From positions 1-34,290 of IMG/VR virus record IMGVR_UViG_3300025132_000141: 34,290 bases of DNA; one strand, written 5' to 3'. Numbering within the stretch: position 1 is the stretch's first letter; the number at the start of each line of letters is the position of its first letter. A program made the position numbers and the translations under genes. The DNA comes from a virus. This document shows positions 6,636 to 15,471 of the stretch, in pieces. A model generated the notes under the pieces. It did not search any database, was not told the DNA's origin, and worked only from the letters and a program-made list of their open reading frames with translations.

Positions 6636-9600
6636 ATGGCGATACGTAATCAGGGCTGGGCGTTTATTAGTAGCTCAGTGGGCACAACAACCCCCGGTGG
6701 CGCTAACACCAATATTCAGTTTAACAATAACGGCTCTTTCCAGGGAACAGCTAAACTTATAACGGATGGATCCGGATCGCTTTCGGCTTCTGTTAATATT
6801 TCTGCGTCTTCTTTTTATGGCGATGGTTCCAATCTGACAGGCTTGACAGCAAGCGCTGTTAATGTCGCAAACGGTCCAGAGACTGCTATTCAATTTAGGA
6901 TCGACAGCCCCGTCACAGGCGAGATCAGCGGCTCCCACAATCTCATGTTCCTCACTGCGAGTAACATACTCAAAGTAAAAGGTGTAGTCTCCTCGTCCCA
7001 AGGGATCACGGGTTCCCATTTCCTGACAGACGGTATTGCATCGGCTAGTCATTTTGTGGGTAACGGCGCCGGCTTAAGTAATGTCAACGCTCAAACAGCT
7101 GTTACAGCTTCTACAGCCAATCGAAATTATGAGTTGGCGTTTACAGAATATCCAGGCACAGATGTAGAGCTTGGTGTCAACACAGGTCTATTCTTTAACC
7201 CTGCTGGAAATGCTGGTGCCAACGGATTTTCTGGCTCACTGTTTGTATCTGCGAGTCATGCTGGTAACCAGATGTCCAGAGTTGTGCTGGGATCTGCGGC
7301 AGATGGACAACTACTTTTCCAAAAGGACGGAAGCGATCTTGTCCTGGGTCTTAAGACCTCCACCGCCGGAATTGACCTGTCTTCCTCTAACGCCGGCGGC
7401 ATCGTTCTTGCCGGTGGCGACTCGGCAGGCACAATTGTTAAAGGCAACGGCGCCGGACTGCTCGTCCAGACAGCTGCCGAAGCCACAAAAGCGTCCATTT
7501 CATCTGCCGGTGTAATCTCCGGATCAGGAGTGCTGCAGGCAAGCGCAATCGAAACAGACGGTACTATCACCGTTAAGGGTGTGCTCAATGTGGGTCCGGG
7601 CACAGGCGTGGGCTATGTGGCTTCCAACGGTGATCCAGACACGAGAATTAGATTCGGCGCCGCCGGTCGAGGATCGGACTCTATATCCATCGAGGCAGGT
7701 GGCAAGTCGTTTATTATTATTGACGAAAATGGAGCCGACGAGCTTATCTTGGGCGCCTCTTCTGGCGACATAGTTTATGTATCGGGTAGCCTCACGGCTT
7801 CCGCCCCGATAAGAGCGACAGACATCTCAGCTTCCTTAAACGTATCAGCGTCGTCTTACTACATGCTTGCCAACTCGGGTACGATTGCAGGACCTTCGAG
7901 CTATCTCGGTCTTGATACATCGAATCGAATTGTTGTCACCGCTGGTGACGGCACCGGAGGGGGTGGCTCCAGTACCATTAACGTAACCTCGTCCACAGCC
8001 AATCGCACTTATGAGCTGGCTTTTACAGAATTCCCTGGAAATAATGTTAAGCTTGGAGCTAGCACTGGACTATTCTTTAATCCAGCTGGTAACAACGGAG
8101 CTAACGGATTCTCTGGTTCTCTGACAATTTCTGCTAGTCATGCGGGCAAGCAAATGTCCCGCCTCTTGTTCGGATCCAAGAATCAGGGCGTGCTCTCTTT
8201 CGAGGGCGCCGGCTCAGATCCCATACTCAGTCTTAAGACCCCCGAAGCAGGAATTGCTATATCCAGTTCCAATGACGGCGGGATCACAATTCAAGGTGGT
8301 GACTCAGCAGGCACAATTGTTAAAGGCAATGGTCAGTTCCTTATTCAGAACGCAGCCGGGCAAACCAAATTCAGCGTTGCCGGCACGACCGGGAAGGTTA
8401 CAGCAACGGATGTTTCGGCTTCCGTCCATGTATCCGCCTCGGCTTACTATATGCTCCCGACCACCGGAACAATTGCTGGTCCGTCCAGCTATCTTGGTTT
8501 AGATAGCAGGAATAAAATTGTTGTTACTGCCGGCGATGGCTCTGGCGGCGGCGCGACGATTAACGTCACTGCGTCCGCGGCTAATAGGAGCTATGAGCTA
8601 GCGTTTACAGAGTTCCCCGGTTCTGGTGTTAAGCTAGGTCTCAGCACCGGACTCTCCTTTAACCCAGCTGGTAACGCAGGGGCTAACGGCTTCTCGGGCT
8701 CTTTAACTATTTCTGCTAGCCACACAGGAGTTCAGATGTCGCGTCTTCTCCTTGGCTCCAAAGATGATGGTCAGCTTTTCTACAAAAAGGATGGAAGTGA
8801 TCTTGTTTTGGGTCTGTCGACGGCGAATGCCGGCATTGACATTTCTGCCTCCAATGACGGTGGTATTGTCCTCGCTGGTGGCGATTCCGCGGGCACTATT
8901 GTCAAAGGTAATGGGCTGTTCATGGTTCAGAAAGCCGATGAGACCACTACATTTAGTGTCACTGCTACAAGTGGTGACGTTTCAGCAGGCAACGTATCAG
9001 GCTCTGGAGACGGTAGATTCTTGGCACTCGATCTTGATAGTCAGGCTAATGTCTTGACGAAGACAACACTAGGCTCTACAGTTATCAATTCTTCGCTGAC
9101 AAGCGTCGGCGCTCTAACAACACTGACCAGCTCTAACGCTCACATCTCCTCTTCCACGAATGCAGTCTTGTTCCATGTGGATACGGATAGTTACAATGCT
9201 GGAAAGCCAGTGTTTTTAATTACAGGCTCTCAAGGTGTGGGTATTAACAATGGCTCTCCAAAGCTTGCTCTAGATGTTCACTATAGTGGTACTCTTAGTC
9301 CGACGTCGCTCGCCAATGATACAGGTGGCGGACATGTGGCTTATTTTGGCACCTCTTCTGCTAACCTGACGGCTGGCGGTGTGTATTATCTTAACGCGAA
9401 CGGTGGCTGGGAGTCGGTAAACTCGGCAACCACGGGAAGTGGGCACAATCAGCTCTTGGGAATCGCTTTGGGCACTAAGCCACACGACGCCGGTGTCCTG
9501 CTCAAGGGGTACTTTGACGTCAACAGTTTCTACTCAGGCTCCTTTATCAAGGGAGGTCCAGTGTACATTCAGTCGTCGTCCGTCCTGGCTGGTCGAGGTG

Positions 9601-9734
9601 TGGTGGATGGAGGCTACTTAAGTTCCTCCGCACCAACCGCAGGCAACTCCTATGTGCGTATCGTAGGATATGGCACGGACACCGCCAATGTAATTTACTT
9701 TGACCCGGACGCCACGTATGTGGAGATAGCATGA
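6636..9734 (+). CDS. large fibre-like virion protein
   Basis: A 1032-residue protein. The N-terminus has the NTNIQFNNNGSFQGTAKL motif and an FYGDGSNLTGL fibre motif. Then come three copies of the 112-residue module (nt 7116-7451, 7998-8333, 8580-8915) separated by variable linkers containing YYML...GPSSYLGLD repeats. The C-terminal 150 residues (from about GGGHVAYFGT) form a different globular-looking domain with LLGIALG and GVLLKGYF motifs, like the ends of head or tail fibre proteins in marine phages. The likely role is a surface fibre for adsorption or decoration. Start ATG 6636 has GGAG at 6624-6627. Codon bias is weaker than in the preceding gene. Confidence 0.8.
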   Translation: MAIRNQGWAFISSSVGTTTPGGANTNIQFNNNGSFQGTAKLITDGSGSLSASVNISASSFYGDGSNLTGLTASAVNVANGPETAIQFRIDSPVTGEISGSHNLMFLTASNILKVKGVVSSSQGITGSHFLTDGIASASHFVGNGAGLSNVNAQTAVTASTANRNYELAFTEYPGTDVELGVNTGLFFNPAGNAGANGFSGSLFVSASHAGNQMSRVVLGSAADGQLLFQKDGSDLVLGLKTSTAGIDLSSSNAGGIVLAGGDSAGTIVKGNGAGLLVQTAAEATKASISSAGVISGSGVLQASAIETDGTITVKGVLNVGPGTGVGYVASNGDPDTRIRFGAAGRGSDSISIEAGGKSFIIIDENGADELILGASSGDIVYVSGSLTASAPIRATDISASLNVSASSYYMLANSGTIAGPSSYLGLDTSNRIVVTAGDGTGGGGSSTINVTSSTANRTYELAFTEFPGNNVKLGASTGLFFNPAGNNGANGFSGSLTISASHAGKQMSRLLFGSKNQGVLSFEGAGSDPILSLKTPEAGIAISSSNDGGITIQGGDSAGTIVKGNGQFLIQNAAGQTKFSVAGTTGKVTATDVSASVHVSASAYYMLPTTGTIAGPSSYLGLDSRNKIVVTAGDGSGGGATINVTASAANRSYELAFTEFPGSGVKLGLSTGLSFNPAGNAGANGFSGSLTISASHTGVQMSRLLLGSKDDGQLFYKKDGSDLVLGLSTANAGIDISASNDGGIVLAGGDSAGTIVKGNGLFMVQKADETTTFSVTATSGDVSAGNVSGSGDGRFLALDLDSQANVLTKTTLGSTVINSSLTSVGALTTLTSSNAHISSSTNAVLFHVDTDSYNAGKPVFLITGSQGVGINNGSPKLALDVHYSGTLSPTSLANDTGGGHVAYFGTSSANLTAGGVYYLNANGGWESVNSATTGSGHNQLLGIALGTKPHDAGVLLKGYFDVNSFYSGSFIKGGPVYIQSSSVLAGRGVVDGGYLSSSAPTAGNSYVRIVGYGTDTANVIYFDPDATYVEIA
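7116..7451 (+). repeat. 112-residue fibre module, copy 2
   Basis: 336 bases from ANRNYELAF to GTIVKGNG. Same boundaries and length as the copy in the preceding gene. Confidence 0.9.
7998..8333 (+). repeat. 112-residue fibre module, copy 3
   Basis: 336 bases from ANRTYELAF to GTIVKGNG. It differs most in the middle, where FEGAGSDPILSL replaces KKDGSDLVLGL. Confidence 0.9.
8580..8915 (+). repeat. 112-residue fibre module, copy 4
   Basis: 336 bases from ANRSYELAF to GTIVKGNG. Its LLLGSKDDGQLFYKKDGSD segment is closest to copy 1 in the upstream gene, suggesting exchange between the two genes. Confidence 0.9.
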
Positions 9735-9735
9735 G

Positions 9736-10728
9736 ATGCCTAAGTCTGAAATAGTTAATGGAGTAGATATGGGAAAAGCTAAATCAATTAGTACAGTCGA
9801 TGTTGCAGTTGACTGGGAAACAATTTACGAGGTAGATCTGACAGACCAAGGTACATCTGCTAGCGCCGTAGGCGACTGGCCCAGGAACCTAACAGGCAGC
9901 AACGGGGAGATTGTAGCATGGTCTGCGGGCAACACTAGTAACGCTAACGAAATGAAGTTAGTAAGTGGCACCGGTATGAGGATCATCATTGACTCCACAA
10001 AAGATACTGCACATTGGGAAAACAATCTTCAAAGCGGTCCAGTTATCTACGCCCCCATTGACAATATCTATACAGCCGCCGGACTCACATATGACTTGAA
10101 TGAAACTTTCGCATTCCAAACGTTGCATGAATTTACAGTAACCACCGCTGGCTCGGATGATTCTATTTTTTATGGCGGTAGTATGATTTTAGATGGCACC
10201 ACCGGCTCCCCGACGCCCGGAGGTAGTTCTGCTGGCAACTGGGTGCAAAGCTCGTGGATTACAACAAGCTCTGCTACCCCCAATAATCAGTGGTTCTTTA
10301 GAAATGGTGCCATGCAGCAGGGTGGAGCCTCCGGTAATCAATATTGGATCACACCCTCCGTCGCAGACTCTGCTCGCCCTACTTTTTGTGAGATCGTCTT
10401 CTATCCCGGCGCCTCCTGGTCTTCCCGCGCCGGCGTGTATAGCGCATTTCAAACACCCCTTACAATTACAGATTTCTATGCGTATGGTAACATGGCAAGT
10501 CAGCTCCCCTTAGATGTGGGATCAAGCGGCGGATCTCCGCCTGTCAATACCACAGCTAACCCTGGACAAACCACGCAATTTATAATGCGCCCAGGAACCA
10601 CAACAAGTCAGGGACGACAGATTCATGTGGGTGTTGCTGCAGCCTATCGCACACTTTCCACCAGGGATTCAAAAATTACGTGCCTGTGGAAAAAGCTCAG
10701 AATTTTGAGAAGAGGTACAACGTCTTGA
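9736..10728 (+). CDS. unassigned virion protein, beta-rich
   Basis: A 330-residue protein starting 1 base after the fibre stop; an in-frame ATG at 9769 with its own GGAG is an alternative start. It is rich in Trp, Ser, Thr and Gly, with segments such as DWETIYEVDL, NNQWFFRNGAMQQGG and CEIVFYPGASW that suggest a beta-sandwich, possibly a carbohydrate-binding or fibre-tip domain. No catalytic motif is seen. The last 16 residues (CLWKKLRILRRGTTS region) are basic and unlike the rest. They overlap the next gene, so this end may be read past its ancestral stop. Confidence 0.65.
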   Translation: MPKSEIVNGVDMGKAKSISTVDVAVDWETIYEVDLTDQGTSASAVGDWPRNLTGSNGEIVAWSAGNTSNANEMKLVSGTGMRIIIDSTKDTAHWENNLQSGPVIYAPIDNIYTAAGLTYDLNETFAFQTLHEFTVTTAGSDDSIFYGGSMILDGTTGSPTPGGSSAGNWVQSSWITTSSATPNNQWFFRNGAMQQGGASGNQYWITPSVADSARPTFCEIVFYPGASWSSRAGVYSAFQTPLTITDFYAYGNMASQLPLDVGSSGGSPPVNTTANPGQTTQFIMRPGTTTSQGRQIHVGVAAAYRTLSTRDSKITCLWKKLRILRRGTTS

Positions 10729-11063
10729 GCCAGCCAACTACTAAAGCGGAGTGGCTTTCGTTTATGCAGCTATGGTTTGATATTCCAGAGCCTATTATTG
10801 GCTGCGAGGAAACTACCCTCCAAGATCGTATCTATTATACTATCCGTACGCACAGTGTGTTCGTCACCGCGGCGCCTACACTCGGAATCATCAGAGCCCA
10901 TCCCTGGGTGGAAGCAATTCAAGAGACAGTTTTAGCCGGCGGATCCCCAACATTCGCAGATGTAGCTTCTCGGCTATCAGGAGCCGCCCTTACAGAACTA
11001 CAAAATAATTCTACTTCATTGGAACCCATGATCGAGGCGATTCTAGAGCGAGAGCTACAATAG
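10680..11063 (+). CDS. unassigned small protein after the fibre cluster
   Basis: A 127-residue protein, mostly helical in appearance (EWLSFMQLWFDIPEP, HPWVEAIQETVLAGG, LEPMIEAILEREL). The start is uncertain. GTG 10680 gives the longest form and a plausible N-terminus (VPVEKAQNFEKRYN) but overlaps the previous gene by 49 bases. A TTG at 10725 overlaps the previous stop (TTGA) and has AGAGG 9 bases before it. No family is recognised. It could be a fibre-assembly chaperone by position, which is only inference. Confidence 0.6.
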   Translation: MPVEKAQNFEKRYNVLSQPTTKAEWLSFMQLWFDIPEPIIGCEETTLQDRIYYTIRTHSVFVTAAPTLGIIRAHPWVEAIQETVLAGGSPTFADVASRLSGAALTELQNNSTSLEPMIEAILERELQ

Positions 11064-11110
11064 AAGCATAAGTTGCTTGCAGCATTGTCGGCTTTTTAGA
11101 CTTTAAAGTA

Positions 11111-11119
11111 CTATTTATT
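11111..11119 (+). promoter_or_regulatory. CTATTTATT motif (copy 3)
   Basis: CTATTTATT in the 87-base gap before the scaffold gene, 31 bases ahead of its ATG. This spacing is compatible with a late promoter and a short leader. Confidence 0.4.
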
Positions 11120-11150
11120 TTTGACGAGTTGTCAGATTTGGAGTAATTCT

Positions 11151-12263
11151 ATGTCTTCACTATTAGAAGAAGCGATTGTAGACGCGAAAGCCCTTAAGGA
11201 AGCTGCATTAAAAAATGCAGAGGATGCTGTATTGGAGAAGTATTCGGGAGAAGTTAAGAAAGCTCTTGACACTCTCCTTGAGCAGGAAGAGCCAGCTTTA
11301 GAAGAAACCGACAATGGTGAAGATCTCATGGAATTCGCGGACTCTGTGCCGCTGGCACATACAAACGAAGAACTCGGTGAGCCCGCAGCAGACGAAATTG
11401 TAGAGATTGATTTCGATGCCCTTAAGGCTCGCCTCGAAGAAGAGGACGAAGTGGTCGAAAGCGACGATATGATTGATGCCACAGCTCTGGCCGACGCCCT
11501 TGAAGAGGGTGAGATGGGCATGAGCGATGTTGAAGACCCTTCCGCCGCGAATCTTTCCGGTGCGACTCAGGTCGATATTGAAAAGGACAATGCCATGTCG
11601 GATGCAGACATTGAGTCTGCCGCAGTTGAAGAGTCCCTGGAAGATGAGGACATTAATCTCACCGAAGAGATGATCGCCGACCTTATTGAAGAACTTACTG
11701 TGGACATGACACCGCGACCCGGCGGCTGGTCCGCAATGCAGGCTGCCTACAACAGTGTAGAGCAGGCTAACCAAGAGGCTGAGGCAGCAGCGGCTGCAAA
11801 TGCTCTTGACGAGGAAGACGAGGAAGAAGCCGATGTAGGCACCGTGGATGTTGTATCCGACGCCACCTTCTTCGAGTCTAAAATCTCGGAACTTACAGAA
11901 TCCAATAGAGAGCTTCGTGCTCTCATTATGGAAGCCAAGAATCAGCTTACAAAGTTGAACTTGGATAACGCCAAGCTTGTTTATCAAAACAAGGCTTTGA
12001 ATAGCGCCTCCTTGAATGAGCGACAAAGAACACAAATTGTCGAAGCTGTTCAATCTGCCAATTCAGTTGAAGAAGCAACCATGATTTTTGAAACAATTCA
12101 AAACGCAGTGGGGTCCACTCCTGATCAGAGAACACGACCACAGACACTTCGTGAAGCGGTTCAAAGACCAACGTCGCTTTTGATAAATTCCAAGAAAAAC
12201 AACGAGGCAAACAAAGACCCTAACTTGGGTCGTATGCTGCGTTTAGCAGGTTTGAATAAATAA
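11151..12263 (+). CDS. 22: prohead core scaffold protein, T4 gp22-like
   Basis: A 370-residue, very acidic, Ala/Glu/Asp-rich, largely helical protein starting MSSLLEEAIVDAKALKEAAL, typical of gp22-type scaffolds. The C-terminal third (from about ESNRELRALIMEAKNQLTKL) is a clear coiled coil, and the end is basic (INSKKNNEANKDPNLGRML). It should form the core on which gp23 assembles and then be degraded by the gp21-like protease; several Leu/Ile-x-Glu sites fit that protease's known preference in T4. ATG 11151 has GGAG at 11140-11143. The TTG at 11121 in the same frame lacks a binding site. It directly precedes the capsid gene, as in T4. Confidence 0.85.
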   Translation: MSSLLEEAIVDAKALKEAALKNAEDAVLEKYSGEVKKALDTLLEQEEPALEETDNGEDLMEFADSVPLAHTNEELGEPAADEIVEIDFDALKARLEEEDEVVESDDMIDATALADALEEGEMGMSDVEDPSAANLSGATQVDIEKDNAMSDADIESAAVEESLEDEDINLTEEMIADLIEELTVDMTPRPGGWSAMQAAYNSVEQANQEAEAAAAANALDEEDEEEADVGTVDVVSDATFFESKISELTESNRELRALIMEAKNQLTKLNLDNAKLVYQNKALNSASLNERQRTQIVEAVQSANSVEEATMIFETIQNAVGSTPDQRTRPQTLREAVQRPTSLLINSKKNNEANKDPNLGRMLRLAGLNK

Positions 12264-12286
12264 TGACATTCATTAATAACAATATT

Positions 12287-12292
12287 AGGAGG
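12287..12292 (+). promoter_or_regulatory. strong ribosome binding site of the capsid gene
   Basis: AGGAGG with an 8-base A/T-only spacer before ATG 12301, nearly identical to the leader of the 4192 gene. Confidence 0.75.
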
Positions 12293-12300
12293 TTTTAAAA

Positions 12301-14109
12301 ATGTCTATCGTCGAGAAATTGACCGAAGGCATCGTTAACCGTGATCTCTCCGCAGAAGGCGCTGCTCTCATTAATAAGTGGGAACAGACAGGTCTTCTTG
12401 AGGGTCTTGGTGACGATGTTGTTCGTAACGGGATGGCTCGTCTGCTTGAGAACCAGGCAAAAGAGCTTCTCCGTGAGGCGTCCAGCATGTCCGCTGGTGA
12501 CGTCCAGGGTTTTGCAGCTGTTGCATTCCCACTTGTACGCCGAGTATTCGGCAACCTGATCGCAAACGAACTCGTTTCCGTTCAGCCAATGAGTCTCCCA
12601 TCGGGTCTCATTTTCTTCCTTGACTTCACATTCGCTGGTACTGACGGTACCAACACACGCATGGGCTTCGAAGCCGGCACTTCCATTTATGGTGGTGGCG
12701 TGGTTGGTAACCAGCTGACCGGTGGTGTGAACCTGGACGGAAAAGAGGGCACATCGGCGCAGGGTCCATACAACCTGCGTAACGGTTACTCGTCTCCAAC
12801 AGGTTCGCTCGTCGCTGGTGATTCGACAATCATCGCTTCGGGTACTCTGGGTGCTGGTGGTACCGCCACCATTACCGGTGGTAACTCCTTCACACTGAAG
12901 GGTTCTACCAAGGGACTGCTCAAGCTCCCAGGTGGTGCTGCAAATGGTGCAGCCGATGCCAACACAGTTCTCCGTTTCGACCCAGACCTTACGTCGGGTT
13001 CGCAGTGGTTTATTGTTGAGCTGGCAATCGCCGACTCTGACTTCTTTAACCGTCAGGACCTTAGCGCTATTGAGAACGTTGCAGCTGGCGCTGCCCCGCT
13101 CTCCAGTGCTACACTCGTCAACCGTCTGTCGGCTCTGTCGCGATCCTTTAGTGATCCAGACACGGTCAACCCAGACGTTGTTCGACTTGTTTATGTAACT
13201 ACAGGCTCGACTGCTGCCTCCTGGGCTGCAGCTTCAACAGCTATTGATGCATACACTTACCAGATCCCAGCAGCCGATAACTTCCAGGCTGGTGGCGCTC
13301 TCGGCTCCGTCGAGGGTGAGATCCCATGGGCACTTGAGGCTAACACAGCAATCCCAGAGATCGACATTAAGGTCGACTCGGTAGCTGTCACAGCTGTCAC
13401 CAAGAAGCTCAAGGCTAAGTGGACTCCAGAGCTTGGTCAGGACCTCAACGCATACCACAACCTGGATGCAGAGGTTGAGCTTACTCAGATCCTTTCTGAG
13501 CAGATCGCTATGGAAATCGACCGCGAGATCCTTGAGGACCTCGTAGCCGAGGCACGTGCCGGTATTCGTTACTGGTCGCGCTCCCCAGGTAAGTTTGTTA
13601 ACCGTGAGACCGGTGTCGAGATCGGCGCCAGCAGCACTCCAGACTTCACTGGTAACGTCAGCGAGTGGTATGAGACTCTCATTGAGACAATCAATGATGT
13701 TTCGGCTCAGATCCACCGTAAGACTCTCCGTGGTGCAGCTAACTTCATCGTCTGCGGACCTGAAGTTGCTAACATCCTTGAGTTCACAGCTGGCTTCCGT
13801 GCTAACGTGACTGCTGACAGTGACCGCGGTGACGCGGGTGCGCTGAAGGTTGGTACTCTCTCGAAGAAGCTCGACATCTTTGTCGATCCTTACTTCATCC
13901 GTAACGTGATCCTCGTTGGTCGCCGCGGTAGTAGCTTCCTTGAGAGTGGTTATGTCTACGCACCTTATGTGCCACTGCAGACCACACCAACTATCTTCGG
14001 TGTAGAGGACTTCGTACCTCGTAAGGGTGTCATGACCCGATACGCCAAGAAGATGGTCCGTCCAGATATGTACGGCTTGGTCATCTGCCAGGATCTTATC
14101 ACAGGCTAA
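12301..14109 (+). CDS. 23: major capsid protein, T4 gp23-like
   Basis: A 602-residue HK97-fold capsid protein. Diagnostic gp23 features are the FPLVRRVFGNLIANELVSVQPM block (two conserved motifs in the N-arm), MGFEAGTSIY, and the C-terminal FGVEDFVPRKGVMTRYAKKM...MYGLV region. The N-terminal 59 residues are helical and probably a delta-like domain; LLREA at 56-60 has Leu-x-Glu before Ala60 and is a good candidate for gp21 cleavage. It is longer than T4 gp23 (521), with an insertion in the region around residues 120-330. Codon use is strongly biased to preferred codons. It is followed by a strong hairpin. Confidence 0.97.
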   Translation: MSIVEKLTEGIVNRDLSAEGAALINKWEQTGLLEGLGDDVVRNGMARLLENQAKELLREASSMSAGDVQGFAAVAFPLVRRVFGNLIANELVSVQPMSLPSGLIFFLDFTFAGTDGTNTRMGFEAGTSIYGGGVVGNQLTGGVNLDGKEGTSAQGPYNLRNGYSSPTGSLVAGDSTIIASGTLGAGGTATITGGNSFTLKGSTKGLLKLPGGAANGAADANTVLRFDPDLTSGSQWFIVELAIADSDFFNRQDLSAIENVAAGAAPLSSATLVNRLSALSRSFSDPDTVNPDVVRLVYVTTGSTAASWAAASTAIDAYTYQIPAADNFQAGGALGSVEGEIPWALEANTAIPEIDIKVDSVAVTAVTKKLKAKWTPELGQDLNAYHNLDAEVELTQILSEQIAMEIDREILEDLVAEARAGIRYWSRSPGKFVNRETGVEIGASSTPDFTGNVSEWYETLIETINDVSAQIHRKTLRGAANFIVCGPEVANILEFTAGFRANVTADSDRGDAGALKVGTLSKKLDIFVDPYFIRNVILVGRRGSSFLESGYVYAPYVPLQTTPTIFGVEDFVPRKGVMTRYAKKMVRPDMYGLVICQDLITG

Positions 14110-14134
14110 TAGCCTGACCTAAGGTCAAAATAGT

Positions 14135-14174
14135 GAAAGCCCCGTCTCTTTTGAGGCGGGGCTTTCTATTTATT
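14135..14174 (+). terminator. strong terminator after the capsid gene, ending in a CTATTTATT motif
   Basis: A 14-bp stem (14135-14148 with 14153-14166, one G-T pair) is closed by a TTTT loop and followed by TATTTATTAATAG. The last C of the stem starts a CTATTTATT (14166-14174) identical to motif copies elsewhere, so terminator and motif are fused. The tail is not a pure T-run, so termination may be partial, or the hairpin may protect the abundant capsid mRNA. Confidence 0.8.
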
Positions 14175-14198
14175 AATAGACTAATCGAGGAACACTAA

Positions 14199-15467
14199 AT
14201 GGCCATCCCTAAACTTTATCCTGCTTCTACTTCAAATGCCAACATTCTCCCGGCTACCGGATCCACTACGAACGTAGCGGCTACGCTGCCGTTTGGGGTG
14301 TACAGTGAATCTGCATACTTCCTTTCGGGAGCCGCAGACCAGGTAGCATTTACTTATAAGAAGCTGGGTGGTGATGTCCTTGATATTGAGTTAACGGAAG
14401 GAAACGTTTACGCAGCCTACGAGGAAGCAGTGCTGGAGTATTCATATCTTCTCAACCTCCATCAGTCCAAAAATACACTATCCTCGTATCTTGGGTCCAC
14501 TACAGGATCTTTTGATGAAGTTGGGCAGATTCAGTCAGGATCAGCGCTTTCAGGCTCTGATATTGCCCTCCGCTATCCGCGCTATGAGTACGGCTACATC
14601 AAACGTGTCACTGAGGGACTCTCTACTGAGGCTGGACTCGGGGGGACAGTTCCAATCTACTCCGCCTCGATCGACACGGTCCCCGGCACTCAAGACTATG
14701 ATCTCCAGTCTATTATTTCTGCTTCATCCGCCAATAGCTCTTCCGTGCCCTATTACCAGCAGGTACAAGACAAGCGGATTGTAGTTCGCAAGGTATTCTT
14801 TAGAACCCCTCGTGCCATGTGGCGCTTCTATGGGTACTATGGTGGGTTTTCGGTTGTAGGCAACATGCGCACCTACGGACAGTATGCTGACGACTCCACA
14901 TTTGAAATCGTGCCCACCTGGCAGAACAAACTCCAGGCAATGGCGTACGAGGATGCTCTATACACTCGGGTGTCTCACTATTCCTATGAGATTTTCGACA
15001 ACAACTTAAGATTGTTTCCTAAGCCAGTAAACACATCGCCTGTAAAGTTCTGGGTCCAGTTCACTATTGAAAACCAATTCGAACCTTGGGATGAAACTGG
15101 TCGAGGCGAAAACGGAGTTAAAGGAGTTAACAACCTTAATACTCTCCCGTTTGAGAATTTACCTTACGAAAACATCAACTCGATTGGTAAGCAGTGGATC
15201 CGCCGCTTTGCCCTGGCATTAGCTAAGGAGATGTTAGGTCAGATCCGCGGCAAGTTCGCAACTGTACCGATCCCTGGAGAAAGTGTCACTCTGAACGCTA
15301 GCGAGTTGCTTAGTCAAGCTAGAGCTGAGCAGGATCAGCTTCGTGAAGAGCTTAAAACAATCCTTGACGAGACTACTTACGCTAACCTGGCTACTGTGGA
15401 CGCAGGACTGCAAGATTCTACCCGGAAGATTACAGAGAACGTCCCAGCCGGCATTTTTGTAGGGTAA
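14199..15467 (+). CDS. 13: neck protein, T4 gp13-like
   Basis: A 422-residue protein. The C-terminal part carries the gp13-type pattern: WIRRFALALAKEMLGQIRGK, then VPIPGESVTLNASELLSQA and a Gln/Glu-rich helix (LREELKTIL). Upstream are aromatic-rich strands (MWRFYGYYGGFSVVG) and an N-terminal helix pair (NVYAAYEEAVLEYSYLLN). In T4, gp13 and gp14 close the filled head and make the neck that joins the tail. It lies between the capsid gene and the gp15-like gene, the expected position for a head-tail connector. The assignment rests on motif memory; a general connector protein is the alternative. No gp14 is recognised nearby. Confidence 0.75.
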   Translation: MAIPKLYPASTSNANILPATGSTTNVAATLPFGVYSESAYFLSGAADQVAFTYKKLGGDVLDIELTEGNVYAAYEEAVLEYSYLLNLHQSKNTLSSYLGSTTGSFDEVGQIQSGSALSGSDIALRYPRYEYGYIKRVTEGLSTEAGLGGTVPIYSASIDTVPGTQDYDLQSIISASSANSSSVPYYQQVQDKRIVVRKVFFRTPRAMWRFYGYYGGFSVVGNMRTYGQYADDSTFEIVPTWQNKLQAMAYEDALYTRVSHYSYEIFDNNLRLFPKPVNTSPVKFWVQFTIENQFEPWDETGRGENGVKGVNNLNTLPFENLPYENINSIGKQWIRRFALALAKEMLGQIRGKFATVPIPGESVTLNASELLSQARAEQDQLREELKTILDETTYANLATVDAGLQDSTRKITENVPAGIFVG

Positions 15468-15471
15468 GTAA

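Noticed and set aside
11121-11150. TTG start 10 codons upstream of the scaffold gene
   Set aside because: It has no ribosome site and falls within the motif-bearing gap, while ATG 11151 has GGAG at the right distance and gives the typical MSSLLEEA start.
11298-12053. A 251-residue minus-strand open frame opposite the scaffold gene
   Set aside because: It is explained by the acidic, helical codon pattern of the scaffold gene and has no supporting signals.
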